Source: Glandiceps talaboti (Eukaryota; Hemichordata; Enteropneusta; Spengelidae). From it: a stretch of DNA of 64,000 nucleotides. The stretch is from NCBI RefSeq assembly GCF_964340395.1, contig NC_135555.1, positions 26,049,725 through 26,113,724 of the forward strand, given 5' to 3'. Position 1 is the first letter of the stretch. Each line of letters opens with the position of its first letter. Under the pieces are notes generated by a model. The model was not told the DNA's origin. It saw nothing but the letters and a program-made list of their open reading frames with translations, and did no database searches. The position numbers were made by a program, and so were the translations under genes. Shown one piece after another: positions 44,268 to 59,904 of this stretch.

Positions 44268-47200
44268 CTATGGTTAGTGTCCAGCTATCTGTGTGTATAT
44301 GTTAGTCATGACTATAGTTAGTGTCCAGCTATCTGTTTGTATATTTTAGTCATGACTATAGTTAGTGTCCAGCTATCTGTGTGTATATGTTAGTCATGAC
44401 TATAGTTAGTGTCCAGCTATCTTTGTGTATATGTTAGTCATGACTATAGTTAGTGTCCAGCTATCTGTGTGTATATGTTAGTCATGACTATAGTTAGTGT
44501 CCAGCTATCTGTGTGTATATGTTAGTCATGACTATAGTTAGTGTCCAGCTATCTATTTGTATATTTTAGTCATGACTATAGTTAGTGTCCAGCTATCTGT
44601 GTGTATATTTCGGTCATGACTATAGTTAGTGTCCAGCTATCTTTGTGTATATGTTAGTCATGACTATAGTTAGTGTCCAGCTATCTGTGTGTATATGTTA
44701 GTCATGACTGTAGTTAGTGTCCAGCTAACTGTGTGTATATGTTAGTCATGACAATAGTTAGTGTCCAGCTATCTGTGTGTATATGTTAGTCATGACTATA
44801 GTTAGTGTCCAGCTATATGTGTGTATATGTTAGTCATGACTATAGTTAGTGTCCAGCTATCTGTGTGTATATGCTAGTCATGACTATAGTTAGTGTCCAG
44901 CTATCTGTGTATATTTTAGTCTTGACTATAGTTAGTGTCCAGCTATCTGTGTGTATATGCTAGTCATGTCGACTAAAGTTAGTGTCGAGCTATCTGTGTG
45001 TATATTTCGGTCATGACTATAGTTAGTGTCCAGCTATCTGTGTGTATATTTTAGTCATGTCGACTATAGTTAGTGTCGAGCTATCTGTGTGTATATTTCG
45101 GTCATGACTATAGTTAGTGTCCATCTATCTGTGTGTGTATGTTAGTCATGACTATAGTTAGTGTCCAGCTATCTGTGTGTATATTTCGGTCATGACTATA
45201 GTTAGTGTCCAGCTATCTGTGTGTATATTATAGTCATGACTATAGTTAGTGTCCATCTATCTGTGTGTGTGTATGTTAGTCATGACTATAGTTAGTGTCC
45301 AGCTATCTGTGTATATTTTAGTCTTGACTATAGTTAGTGTCCAGCTATCTGTGTGTATATGCTAGTCATGTCGACTATAGTTAGTGTCGAGCTATCTGTG
45401 TGTATATTTCGGTCATGACTATAGTTAGTGTTCAGCTATCTGTGTGTATATTATAGTCATGTCGACTATAGTTAGTGTCGAGCTATCTGTGTGTGTATGT
45501 TAGTCATGACTATAGTTAGTGTCCAGCTATCTGTGTGTATATGTTAGTCATGACTATAGTTAGTGTCCATCTATCTGTGTGTGTATGTTAGTCATGACTA
45601 TAGTTAGTGTCCAGCTATCTGTGTATATATGTTAGTCATGACTATAGTTAGTGTCCAGCTATCTGTGTGTATATTCTCGTCATGACTATAGTTAGTGTCC
45701 AGCTATCTGTGTGTATATTTCGGTCATGACTATAGTTAGTGTCCAGCTATCTGTGTATATTTTAGTCTTGACTATAGTTAGTGTCCAGCTATCTGTGTGT
45801 ATATGCTAGTCATGTCGACTATAGTTAGTGTCGAGCTATCTGTGTGTATATTTCGGTCATGACTATAGTTAGTGTCCAGCTATCTGTGTGTATATGCTAG
45901 TCATGTCGACTATAGTTAGTGTCGAGCTATCTGTGTGTATATTTCGGTCATGACTATAGTTAGTGTCCAGCTATCTGTGTGTATATGTTAGTCATGACTA
46001 TAGTTAGTGTCCAGCTATCTGTGTGTACATGTTAGTCATGACTATAGTTAGTGTCCAGCTATCTGTGTATATATGTTAGTCATGACTATAGTTAGTGTCC
46101 ACCTATCTGTGTGTATATGTTAGTCATGAATATAGTTAGTGTCCAGCTATCTGTGTGTATATGTTAGTCATGACTATAGTTAGTGTCCAGCTATCTGTGT
46201 GTATATGTTAGTCATGACTATAGTTAGTGTCCAGCTATCTGTGTGTACATGTTATTCATGACTATAGTTAGTGTCCAGCTATCTGTGTGTATATGTTAGT
46301 CATGACTATAGTTAGTGTCCAGCTATCTGTGTGTATATGTTAGTCATGACTATAGTTAGTGTCCAGCTATCTGTGTGTATATGTTAGTCATGACTATAGT
46401 TAGAGTCCAGCTATCTGTGTATATGTTATTCATGACTATAGTTAGTGTCCAGCTAACTGTGTGTATATGTTAGTCATGACTATAGTTAGTGTCCAGCTAT
46501 CTGTGTGTATATGTTAGTCATGACTACAGTTAGTGTCCAGCTATCTGTGTGTATATTTTAGTCATGACTATAGTTAGTGTCCAGCTATCTGTGTGTATAT
46601 GTTAGTCATGACTATAGTTAGTGTCCAGCTAACTGTGTGTATATTTTAGTCTTGACTATAGTTAGTGTCCAGCTATCTGTGTGTATATGTTAGTCATGAC
46701 AATAGTTAGTGTCCAGCTATCTGTGTATATGTTACTCATGACTATAGTTAGTGTCCAGCTATCTGTGTGTATATGTTAGTCATGACTATAGTTAGTGTCC
46801 AGCTATCTGTGTGTATATGTTAATCATGACTATAGTTAGTGTCCAGCTATCTGTGTGTATATGTTAGTCATGACTATAGTTAGTGTCCAGCTATCTGTGT
46901 GTATATGTTAGTCATGACTATAATTAGTGTCCAGCTATCTGTGTGTATATGTTAATCATGACTATAGTTAGTGTCCCATTATCTGTGTATATATGTTAGT
47001 CATGACTATAGTTAGTGTCCACCTATCTGTGTGTATATGTTAGTCATGACTATAGTTATAGTGTCCAGCTATCTGTGTGTATATGTTAGTCATGACTATA
47101 GTTAGTGTCCAGCTATCTGTGTGTATATTTTACTCATGACTATAGTTAGTGTCCAGCTAACTGTATGTATATGTTAGTCATGACTATAGTTAGTGTCCAC

Positions 47201-50200
47201 CTATCTGTGTGTATATGTTAGTCATGACTAAAGTTAGTGTCCAGCTAACTGTGTGTATATTTTAGTCTTGACTATAGTTAGTGTCCAGCTATCTGTGTGT
47301 ATATGTTAGTCATGACAATAGTTAGTGTCCAGCTATCTGTGTGTATATGTTAGTCATGACTATAGTTAGTGTCCAACTATCTGTGTGTATATGTTAGTCA
47401 TGACTATAGTTAGTGTCCAGCTATCTGTGTGTATATGTTAATCATGACTATAGTTAGTGTCCACCTATCTGTGTGTATATGTTAGTCATGACTATAGTTA
47501 GTGTCCAGCTATCTGTGTGTATATGTTAGTCATGACTATAGTTAGTGTCCAGCTATCTGTGTGTATATGTTAGTCATGACTATAGTTAGTGTCCAGCTAT
47601 CTGTGTGAATATGTTAGTCATGACTATAGTTAGAGTCCAGCTATCTGTGTATATGTTATTCATGACTATAGTTAGTGTCCAGCTAACTGTGTGTATATGT
47701 TAGTCATGACTATAGTTAGTGTCCAGCTATCTGTGTGTATATGTTAGTCATGACTACAGTTAGTGTCCAGCTATCTGTGTGTATATTTTAGTCATGACTA
47801 TAGTTAGTGTCCAGCTATCTGTGTGTATATGTTAGTCATGACTATAGTTAGTGTCCAGCTAACTGTGTGTATATTTTAGTCTTGACTATAGTTAGTGTCC
47901 AGCTATCTGTGTGTATATGTTAGTCATGACAATAGTTAGTGTCCAGCTATCTGTGTATATGTTACTCATGACTATAGTTAGTGTCCAGCTATCTGTGTGT
48001 ATATGTTAGTCATGACTATAGTTAGTGTCCAGCTATCTGTGTGTATATGTTAATCATGACTATAGTTAGTGTCCAGCTATCTGTGTGTATATGTTAGTCA
48101 TGACTATAGTTAGTGTCCAGCTATCTGTGTGTATATGTTAGTCATGACTATAATTAGTGTCCAGCTATCTGTGTGTATATGTTAATCATGACTATAGTTA
48201 GTGTCCCATTATCTGTGTATATATGTTAGTCATGACTATAGTTAGTGTCCACCTATCTGTGTGTATATGTTAGTCATGACTATAGTTATAGTGTCCAGCT
48301 ATCTGTGTGTATATGTTAGTCATGACTATAGTTAATGTCCAGCTATCTGTGTGTATATTTTACTCATGACTATAGTTAGTGTCCAGCTAACTGTATGTAT
48401 ATGTTAGTCATGACTATAGTTAGTGTCCACCTATCTGTGTGTATATGTTAGTCATGACTAAAGTTAGTGTCCAGCTAACTGTGTGTATATTTTAGTCTTG
48501 ACTATAGTTAGTGTCCAGCTATCTGTGTGTATATGTTAGTCATGACAATAGTTAGTGTCCAGCTATCTGTGTGTATATGTTAGTCATGACTATAGTTAGT
48601 GTCCAACTATCTGTGTGTATATGTTAGTCATGACTATAGTTAGTGTCCAGCTATCTGTGTGTATATGTTAATCATGACTATAGTTAGTGTCCACCTATCT
48701 GTGTGTATATGTTAGTCATGACTATAGTTAGTGTCCAGCTAACTGTGTATATATTTTAGTCTTGACTATAGTTAGTGTCCAGCTATCTGTGTGTGTATGT
48801 TAGTCATGACAATAGTTAGTGTCCAGCTATCTGTGTGTATATGTTAGTCATGACTATAGTTAGTGTCCAGCTATCTGTGTGTATATGTTAGTCATGACTA
48901 TAGTTAGTGTCCAGCTATCTGTGTGTATATGTTAGTCATGACTATAGTTAGTGTCCAGCTATCTGTGTGTATATTCTAGTCATGACTATAGTTAGTGTCC
49001 AGCTATCTGTGTGTATATTCTCGTCATGACTATAGTTAGTGTCCAGCTATCTGTGTGTATATTTCGGTCATGACTATAGTTAGTGTCCAGCTATCTTTGT
49101 GTATATGTTAGTCATGACAATAGTTAGTGTCCAGCTATCTGTGTGTATATGTTAGTCATGACTATAGTTAGTGTCCAGCTATATGTGTGTATATGTTAGT
49201 CATGACTATAGTTAGTGTCCAGCTATCTGTGTGTATATGCTAGTCATGACTATAGTTAGTGTCCAGCTATCTGTGTATATTTTAGTCTTGACTATAGTTA
49301 GTGTCCAGCTATCTGTGTGTATATGCTAGTCATGTCGACTATAGTTAGTGTCGAGCTATCTGTGTGTATATTTCGGTCATGACTATAGTTAGTGTCCAGC
49401 TATCTGTGTGTATATGCTAGTCATGTCGACTATAGTTAGTGTCGAGCTATCTGTGTGTATATTTCGGTCATGACTATAGTTAGTGTCCAGCTATCTGTGT
49501 GTATATTTTAGTCTTGGCTATAGTTAGTGTCCAGCTATCTATGTGTAAATGTTAGTCATGACTGTAGTTAGTGTCCAGCTATATGTGTGTATATGTTAGT
49601 CATGACTATAGTTAGTGTCCAGCTATCTGTGTGTATATGTTATTCATGACTATAGTTAGTGTCCAGCTATCTGTGTGTATATGTTATTCATGATTATAGT
49701 TAGTGTCCAGCTATCTGTGTGTATATTTTAGTCATGACTATAGTTAGTGTCCAGCTATCTGTGTGTATATGTTATTCATGACTATAGTTAATGTCCAGCT
49801 ATATGTGTGTATATTTTAGTCATGACTATAGTTAGTGTCCAGCTATCTGTGTGTATATGTTAGTCATGACTGTACTTAGTGTCCAGCTATATGTGTGTAT
49901 ATTTTACTCATGACTATAGTTAGTGTCCAGCTACGTGTGTGTATATTTTACTCATGACTATAGTTAGAGTCCAGCTATCTGTGCATATGTTAGTCATGAC
50001 TATAGTTAGTGTCCAGCTATCTGTGTGCATATGTTAGCCATGACTATATTTAGTGTCCAGCTATCTGTGTGTATATGTTAGTCATGACTATAGTTAGTGT
50101 ACAGCTATCTGTGTGTATATGTTAGTCATGACTATAGTTAGTGTCCAGCTATCTGTGTATATTTTAGTCATGACTATAGTTAGTGTCCAGCTATCTGTTT

Positions 50201-53200
50201 GTTTATTTTAGTCATGACTATAGTTAGTGTCCAGCTATCTGTGTGTATATGTTAGTCATGACTATAGTTAATGTCCAGCTATCTGTGTGTATATTTTAGT
50301 CATGACTATAGTTAATGTCCAGCTATCTGTGTGTATATTTTAGTCTTGACTATAGTTAGTGTCCAGCTATCTGTGTGTATATGTTAGTCATGACTATATG
50401 TTAGTGTCCAGCTATCTATGTGTATATGTTATTCATGACTATAGTTAGTGTCCAGCTATCTGTGTGTATATGTTAGTCATGACTATAGTTAGTGTCCAGC
50501 TATCTATGTGTTTATTTTAGTCATGACTATAGTTAGTGTCCAGCTATCTGTGTGTATATGTTAGTCATGACTATAGTTAGTGTCCAACTATCTATGTGTT
50601 TATTTTAGTCATGACTATAGTTAGTGTCCAGCTATCTGTGTGTATATGTTAGTCATGACTATAGTTAGTGTCCAGCTATCTATGTGTTTATTTTAGTCAT
50701 GACTATAGTTAGTGTCCAGCTATCTATGTGTATATGTTAGTCATGAATATAGTTAGTGTCCAGCTATCTGTGTGTATATGTTAATCATGACTATAGTTAG
50801 TGTCCAGATATCTATGTGTATATGTTAGTCATGAATATAGTTAGTGTCCAGCTATCTGTGTGTATATGTTAGTCATGACTATAGTTAGTGTCCAGCTATC
50901 TATGTGTTTATTTTAGTCATGACTATAGTTAGTGTCCAGCTATCTATGTGTATATGTTAGTCATGAATATAGTTAGTGTCCAGCTATCTGTGTGTATATG
51001 TTAATCATGACTATAGTTAGAGTCCAGCTATCTGTGTGTATATGTTAGTCATGACTATAGTTAGTGTCTAGCTATGTGTGTGTACATGTATATGTTAGTC
51101 ATGACTATAGTTAGTGTCCAGCTATCTGTGTGTATATGTTAGTCATGACTATAGTTAGTGTCCAGCTATCTATGTGTATATGTTAGTCATGACTATAGTT
51201 AGTGTCCAGCTATCTGTGTGTATATGTTAGTCATGACTATAGTTAGTGTCCAGCTATCTGTGTGCATATGTTAGTCATGACTATAGTTAGTGTCCAGCTA
51301 TCTATGTGTATATGTTATTCATGACTATAGTTAGTGTCCAGCTATCTGTGTGTACATGTTATTAATGACTATAGTTAGTGTCCAGCTATCTGTGTGTATA
51401 TGTTATGCATGACTATAGTTAGTGTCCAGCTATCTGTGTGTATATTTTAGTCTTGGCTATAGTTAGTGTCCAGCTATCTATGTGTAAATGTTAGTCATGA
51501 CTGTAGATAGTGTCCAGCTATATGTGTGTATATGTTAGTCATGACTATAGTTAGTGTCCAGCTATCTGTGTGTATATGTTATTCATGACTATAGTTAGTG
51601 TCCAGCTATCTGTGTGTATATGTTATTCATGATTATAGTTAGTGTCCAGCTATCTGTGTGTATATTTTAGTCATGACTATAGTTAGTGTCCAGCTATCTG
51701 TGTGTATATGTTATTCATGACTATAGTTAATGTCCAGCTATATGTGTGTATATTTTAGTCATGACTATAGTTAGTGTCCAGCTATCTGTGTGTATATGTT
51801 AGTCATGACTGTACTTAGTGTCCAGCTATATGTGTGTATATTTTACTCATGACTATAGTTAGTGTCCAGCTACGTGTGTGTATATTTTACTCATGACTAT
51901 AGTTAGAGTCCAGCTATCTGTGCATATGTTAGTCATGACTATAGTTAGTGTCCAGCTATCTGTGTGCATATGTTAGCCATGACTATATTTAGTGTCCAGC
52001 TATCTGTGTGTATATGTTAGTCATGACTATAGTTAGTGTCCAGCTAACTATGTGTATATTATAGTCATGACTATAGTTAATGTCCAGCTATCTGTGTATA
52101 TTTTAGTCATGACTATAGTTAGTGTCCAGCTATCTGTGTGTATATGTTAGTCATGACTATAGTTAGTGTCCAGCTATCTGTGTGCATATGTTAGTCATGA
52201 CTATAGTTAGTGTCCAGCTATCTGTGTGCATATGTTAGTCATGACAATAGTTAGTTTCCAGCTATCTGTGTGTATATGTTAGTCATGACTATAGTTAGTG
52301 TCCAGCTATCTGTGTGTATATGTTAGTCATAACTATAGTTAGTGTCCAGCTATCTGTGTGTATATTTTAGTCATGACTATAGTTAGTGTCCAGCTATCTG
52401 TTTGTATATTTTAGTTATGACTATAGTCAGTGTCCAGCTAACTGTGTGTATATGTTAGTCATGACTATAGTTAGTGTCCAGCTATCTGTGTGTATATGTT
52501 AGTCATGACTATATGTTAGTGTCCAGCTATCTGTGTGTATATGTTAGTCATGACTATAGTTAATGTCCAGCTATCTGTGTGTATATGTTAGTCATGACTA
52601 TAGTTAGTGTCCAGCTACGTGTGTGTATATTTCGGTCATGACTATAGTTAGTGTCCAGCTATCTGTGTGTATATGTTAGTCATGACTATAGTTAGTGTCC
52701 AGCTATCTGTGTGTATATGTTAATCATGACTATAGTTAGTGTCCAGCTATCTGTGTGTATATGTTAATCATGACTATAGTTAGTGTCCAGCTATCTGTGT
52801 GTATATGTTATTCATGACTATAGTTAGTGTCCAGCTATCTGTGTGTATATTTTAGTCTTGGCTATAGTTAGTGTCCAGCTATCTGTGTGCATATGTTATT
52901 AATGACTATAGTTAGTGTCCAGCTATCTATGTGTATATGTTATTAATGACTATAGTTAGTGTCCAGCTATCTGTGTGTATATGTTATTCATGACTATAGT
53001 TAGTGTCCAGCTATCTATATGTAAATGTTAGTCATGACTGTAGTTAGTGTCCAGCTATCTGTGTGTATTTGTTAGTCATGACTATAGTTAGTGTCCAGCT
53101 ATCTGTGTGTATATGTTATTCATGACTATAGTTAGTGTCCAGCTATCTGTGTGTATATGTTATTCATGACTATAGTTAGTGTCCAGCTATCTGTGTGTAT

Positions 53201-54042
53201 ATGTTAGCCATGACTATAGTTAGTGTCCAGCTATCTGTGTGTATATGTTAGTCATGACTGTACTTAGTGTCCAGCTATATGTGTGTATATTTTACTCATG
53301 ACTATAGTTAGTGTCCAGCCACGTGTGTGTATATTTTACTCATGACTATAGTTAGTGTCCAGCTATCTGTGTGTATTTGTTAGTCATGACTATAGTTAAT
53401 GTCCAGCTATCTGTGTGTATATGTTAGCCATGACTATAGTTAGTGTCCAGTTAACGGTGTGCATATGTTAGTCATGACTATAGTTAGTGTCCAGCTATCT
53501 GTGTGCATATGTTAGCCATGACTAAAGTTAGTGTCCAGCTATCTGTGTGTATATGTTAGTCATGACTATAGTTAGTGTACAGCTATCTGTGTGTATATGT
53601 TAGTCATGACTATAGTTAGTGTCCAGCTATCTGTGTATATTTTAGTCATGACTATAGTTAGTGTCCAGCTATCTGTTTGTTTATTTTAGTCATGACTATA
53701 GTTAGAGTCCAGCTATCTGTGTATATGTTAGTAATGACTATAGTTAGTGTCCAGCTAACTGTGTGTATATTATAGTCATGACTATAGTTAATGTCCAGCT
53801 ATCTGTGTATATTTTAGTCATGACTATAGTTAGTGTCCACCTATCTGTGTATATATGTTAGTCATGACTATAGTTAGTGTCCAGCTATCTGTGTGTATAT
53901 GTTAGTCATGACTATAGTTAGTGTCCAGCTATCTGTGTGTATATGTTAGTCATGACTATAGTTAGTGTCCAGCTATCTGTGTGTATATTTTAGTCATGAC
54001 TATAGTTAGTGTCCAGCTATGTGTGTGTATATGTTAGTCATA
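44268..54042 (+). repeat. 44-bp satellite array, about 220 copies (9.8 kb)
   Basis: Monomer contains TATAGTTAGTGTCCAGCTAT, CTGTGTGTATATGTTA and GTCATGAC. Two 8-bp palindromes, GTCATGAC and ACTATAGT, overlap by two bases in most monomers. Common variants are ATATTTCGG, ATATTTTAG, CATGTCGAC insertions and CTAACTG. Larger duplications are visible: an offset of 1,230 bp (about 28 monomers) pairs 46.3-47.5 with 47.5-48.7 kb, and an offset of 1,939 bp pairs 49.5-50.1 with 51.4-52.0 kb. No ORF crosses the array. Confidence 0.97.
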
Positions 54043-54800
54043 CTGTTACACGAATTTTTCAAGAATTTTTAACGTATATTTTAAGATTTAAAACGCCTGA
54101 AAAGTTGTTATGTTTCCTCGACGATTCATGTCTTTTTCTTTTAATACACAATACCAGCTTTAACCACAGGGTCATAGGTCAAATACCACCATCACAATTC
54201 ACACCATGTGGCGTGATCATGCTATGATCTGTTACATAATCAACTGACAATGTGACATGAATGATGGTTAGTTTACCAATATAAATTATTGACGTAAAAG
54301 AAACGGGGAAAAAGCTAAGTTTAGATACGGGAGGATAATGGAATTGGTACATAAATGGCACGATGAGATATATTTGCAAAATTATTATAATTGTGTTAAT
54401 AATTGTTTCTATTTGATGAACATCGTAAATCATTGTAAATGCCTTCTAGCTACCTTAAAAGTCTGACATTCCGTCAGTCCTCTTTCATTGATGGTATCGC
54501 AAATATTCTTTTCATCTTTGAGATGTTTAAATGTACCCACATTTCTTAATATAAATTTCATGACCCTTGACGATGAAGTTCAGTTCCAACACCATCATCC
54601 AATACAAGGTAGAATAAAAAAATCGCCTTAGTAGAATGGCTAATTAAATCTGTCTTTGATGATTTGAATGTATTACGGAAGTTGACATTCAAACTTACTT
54701 GACATGATCATCATATGAATATATCTGACGAGAATTATACACGTCTACAAATGATGTAATATTTCCCAAATTCCCATCGAAATGATACAATCACATCGAT
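54043..54800. other. Spacer right of the satellite; no recognised gene
   Basis: AT-rich single-copy-looking sequence; short frames only. Confidence 0.4.
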
Positions 54801-54809
54801 TGGTGTATG

Positions 54810-55360
54810 TAGTACTATGAATACAAAGCCAGTATTAGTATATAGTACTATGAATACAAAGCCAGTATGTAGTAGTATGTAGTACTATGAATACAAAGCC
54901 AGTATGTAGTAGTATGTAGTACTATGGATACAAAGCCAGTATGTAGTAGTGTGTAGTACTATGAATACAAAGTCAGTATGTAGTAGTATGTAGTACTAAG
55001 AATAGTCAGTATGCAGTAGTATGTAGTACTATGAATACAAAGCCAGTAAGTAGTAGAATGTAGTGTTATTCATACAAAGCTAGTATGTAGTAGTATATAG
55101 TGCTACGAATACAAAGCAAGTATGTAGTAGTATGTAGTGCTACGAATACAAAGTCAGTATGTAGTAGTATGTAGTGCTACGAATACAAAGTCAGTATGTA
55201 GTAGTATGTAGTGCTATCAATACAAAGGCGGTATGTAGTAGTATGTAGTAGTACTATGAATACAAAGCCAGTATATGTAGTATATAGTGCTATGAATACA
55301 AAGTCGGTATGTGTAGTAGCATGTAGTGCTACGAATACAAAGTCAGTATGTAGTGATGAA
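54810..55360. repeat. ~37-bp minisatellite, about 14 copies
   Basis: Unit contains TATGTAGTACTATGAATACA and AAGCCAGTATGTAGTAG, with variants (GTGCTACGAATAC) dominating the right half. Two unit types cluster separately. Confidence 0.9.
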
Positions 55361-55602
55361 AAAATATATCTTTTGTTGACCCCTTTCTTTATTAATTGCC
55401 ATTCAGTTACTATGGTGAAAATTCTTCTGCTTCTCAATTTGACGACATTTCTTATAGAAATAATTGTATTCAGGGGTGCAAAATCGTTTTTGTAGGAAGA
55501 GACCTAAAATGGCTCAACTCTACCCCCCTCCCACAAGATTTTAGTTTTTTTATCCGACATTGAACTATTGATCTCGTCCCTAAAGCATGGGTAACTGAAG
55601 TA

Positions 55603-55712
55603 TTGGCATCGTTAACACATTTAATCATTGCACATAGACTAAAGTGATGCCAACATTGACATCGTTAACCCATTTAATCACTGCACATAGACTAAAGTGA
55701 TGCCAACATTGA
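55603..55712. repeat. 53-bp direct repeat, two copies
   Basis: CATCGTTAACMCATTTAATC and GCACATAGACTAAAGTGATG occur in tandem, starting at 55607 and 55660, with the start of a third unit. Confidence 0.85.
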
Positions 55713-55773
55713 CATCATATCTATTATTACAAATCAACAATAATCTTTTCTCCTCAATCGTCCCAGGTAGAAT

Positions 55774-55913
55774 CGTTGGTTGGTTGGTTGGTTGGTTGGT
55801 TGGTTGGTTGGTTGGTTGGTTGGTTGGTTGGTTGGTTGGATGGATGGTTGGTTGGGTTGGTTGGTTGTTTGGGTTGTTTGTTTGGTTGGTTGTTGTGGTT
55901 GGTCGGTTAGTTG
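55774..55913. repeat. (GGTT)n microsatellite
   Basis: Near-pure GGTT tetramers to about 55840, then degenerate. Confidence 0.95.
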
Positions 55914-55919
55914 CAGCTT

Positions 55920-57270
55920 TGAACAGAGCCCGTCAAATGTGTTGTTTAACCCATTCTTTAGTATCAATACCCTTCATAATATGTACAACCACGTTCAACG
56001 GGAGAGTAGTTTATGACATGTATCGCTATCAAAGTGACAACATCCTCAAATAAAATAATTATCATAATATAGCCTTTTTCAGTTTTATTATAAGCGGTGA
56101 TGAGATGACCTCCTCTGTAGTGGCTTGTAACTTTAATAAGCAGTTATTGAAGTAATGATGAAACATAATATGTATATATGACCACGACGACGTATTTCGG
56201 TACACACAAAGAGAATCGTGTCAACAACCCCGACTAAACCCAGATGCAACCCTGTCTTTTAACAAAAATTTGAATAAAAACACCAAAATTGTTCCGACAA
56301 CGACCAACCTTGTACAATGTAAAGAGCCCCTAGCGTGTTGCACAGTTGTTCTCTTAGTAGTACTGTGACGGTTTCAGAGGCTCTGAATTTCAGGAAGACT
56401 AGGTAGTCTTAGATTTCGAAACTTCTTTATAAAGGGCTGAAAAATATAGATACCTTCAATACAGAAGATAGAGAGCTATTGTTGAGGATTGCCAGTGGAA
56501 ACAAGTCTTGGTAAGTATGCTATGTTTAGTACAACTCGCATCATTTTCTTAAACTTAAAGACACACGTATCGTATATGTGTGTGTATTGTTCTTGTAATA
56601 TGACGTTATACACGTAAATAAAAGTATTACATTCATTCAAGTCCGAACTTGAAGCCTTTTCAGCAAATATGTACGTCATTGTATGTAATGTTTACTTTAA
56701 ATCTGCCACGTTGGAAACAGGATGATATGAATAATAACAGTAGGAGTAATACTTTTAGTTACTTCCAAAGTCAATAGCAATGTACGTTTTATAGTCTTAC
56801 TAAGACAAACTTATACATTATACAAGATGATGTCATGAGTCATCAAACCTGAATCACTATACATTCTGACTAATATATTATCATCAATTCAGAACATGTA
56901 AGAACAAAACATCATTCCTTGTAAATCAAATTTACTTCTCGACACAGTTATTTTCGTACATTAAAAGGCTTTAGGTCCACGAATTCGGATAGAAGTGTTT
57001 CCTATTGATTTTATTTCAAGCGATGTCCCTATATGAGCACTATTAGGTCACCACGGCTTTAAAACGATTTCAAAGTACGAACTTTATTGCATAGATTCTT
57101 ACTTGTATAAAATATATTAATGAATGGACTTTATAAAGTATCCGTTACCGTTACTCCACAATAAAAACTCGTCAAAGAGTTTACATGTAATATAATCTAT
57201 TGTAAACTGAACAACACTTTTTGCTCTCATTATGAGAAGTTAACTTAAATAGCCAAAATGATATAAATAA
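55920..57270. other. Upstream region of the C1q gene; nothing recognised
   Basis: AT-rich, with no credible ORF. May contain an untranslated first exon and promoter of the C1q-domain gene, given the acceptor at 57528. Confidence 0.3.
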
Positions 57271-57275
57271 TGACC

Positions 57276-57372
57276 GTTTCACATTTCACTGAGTGTTATA
57301 CATCTCTTACATTATACTGCTATGTTTCACATTTCACTGAGTGTTAATACATCTCTTACATTATACTGATAA
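57276..57372. repeat. 48-bp tandem duplication upstream of the C1q gene
   Basis: GTTTCACATTTCACTGAGTG and ACATCTCTTACATTATACTG occur twice in direct tandem. Confidence 0.85.
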
Positions 57373-57538
57373 TTTTAACAGTACACATTATACTGCTTTG
57401 TTTTATTACATTGAATGTTAAATTATCATTCAATCGATGAAATGCCGCTATCATGGAGACAAGTCCCTTCTCATTCCATATCAATATTTTTAAATATTCG
57501 TGTTTCTTATTATTTTCTTTTTCACCAGATAAACAACA

Positions 57539-58009
57539 ATGATGTATCAGTATATCACCATAGCTTGCCTCGCCTTCGCCTGTTTTGGGGACAGTGCACA
57601 GGCGAAAATGGTGGGTTTCTCGGTAGCTAGGGAAACTTCGTTCGGACCTCTGGAGGAACCCGATCGACTACAATTTGAAGTTGCATTAACCAATACTGAT
57701 GATTGTTTTGACCTTGCGACTGGTGTCTTCACTGCTCCCGTTAGTGGTCACTATTTCTTTAACGTCAATGTACACAAGGCCAACCATTTGGAAGACAGTC
57801 CAGCACTTCGTATTGCGGTAAACCTGGCATTGAGGGTGAGCGCTGCTGAGAGTGGTGACCGTGACGGGATGGATTCAGCATCCAACAGTCTTATTTTTCA
57901 CATGGAAAAAGGAGAACTAGCCTGGGTACACTGCGATGCAGGTGGTGTGGTATCTGCCACTCATGGAAGAGAAACCTCCTTCCACGGTTTCCTAATTTCT
58001 GAAGATTAA
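57539..58009 (+). CDS. Secreted C1q-domain-containing protein
   Basis: 156 codons. Residues 1-22 form a signal peptide (MMYQYITIACLAFACFGDSA, cleavage near QA|K). The rest is a single globular C1q domain: GFSVARETS at its start, FEVALTNTDDCFD, the signature GVFTAPVSGHYFFNV (62-76), NSLIFHMEKGELAWV, and C-terminal SFHGFLISED. There is no collagen-like segment, so it belongs to the short secreted 'globular head only' C1q group, expanded in several marine invertebrates as soluble lectin-like recognition proteins. A splice acceptor (TTTCTTTTTCACCAG, ending 57528) just before ATG suggests an intron in the 5' untranslated region. The tandem ATG ATG makes either start possible. AATAAA signals follow at about 58168 and 58198. 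Exact ligand unknown. Confidence 0.93.
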   Translation: MMYQYITIACLAFACFGDSAQAKMVGFSVARETSFGPLEEPDRLQFEVALTNTDDCFDLATGVFTAPVSGHYFFNVNVHKANHLEDSPALRIAVNLALRVSAAESGDRDGMDSASNSLIFHMEKGELAWVHCDAGGVVSATHGRETSFHGFLISED

Positions 58010-58163
58010 GTTGATAGTCAACCAAATTGTTATAACCCACTAAATCGTTGAACATACTTTCACCCTCTGTAACTGGACATGTGTTTCCAAATAGAATGAG
58101 TTTATATGTTGGTATGTTTTCTTTTGTTTTATCTCAAATAGACACTCTTACTTTGCTTTAGAG

Positions 58164-58205
58164 CCGGTTAGTCTTAAATAAATATATAATTGTCTGCTTG
58201 AATAA
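58164..58205 (+). terminator. Poly(A) signals of the C1q gene
   Basis: CTTAAATAAATATAT and CTTGAATAAAGATG both carry AATAAA, 155-190 bp past the stop codon. Confidence 0.6.
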
Positions 58206-58209
58206 AGAT

Positions 58210-59904
<1,695 letters not shown>

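Noticed and set aside
39371-54042. CRISPR-like regular spacing of repeats
   Set aside because: Whole units repeat with no unique spacers; the host is eukaryotic. These are minisatellite and satellite arrays.
55697-56053. VGWLVGWL-type ORF
   Set aside because: Translation of a GGTT microsatellite.
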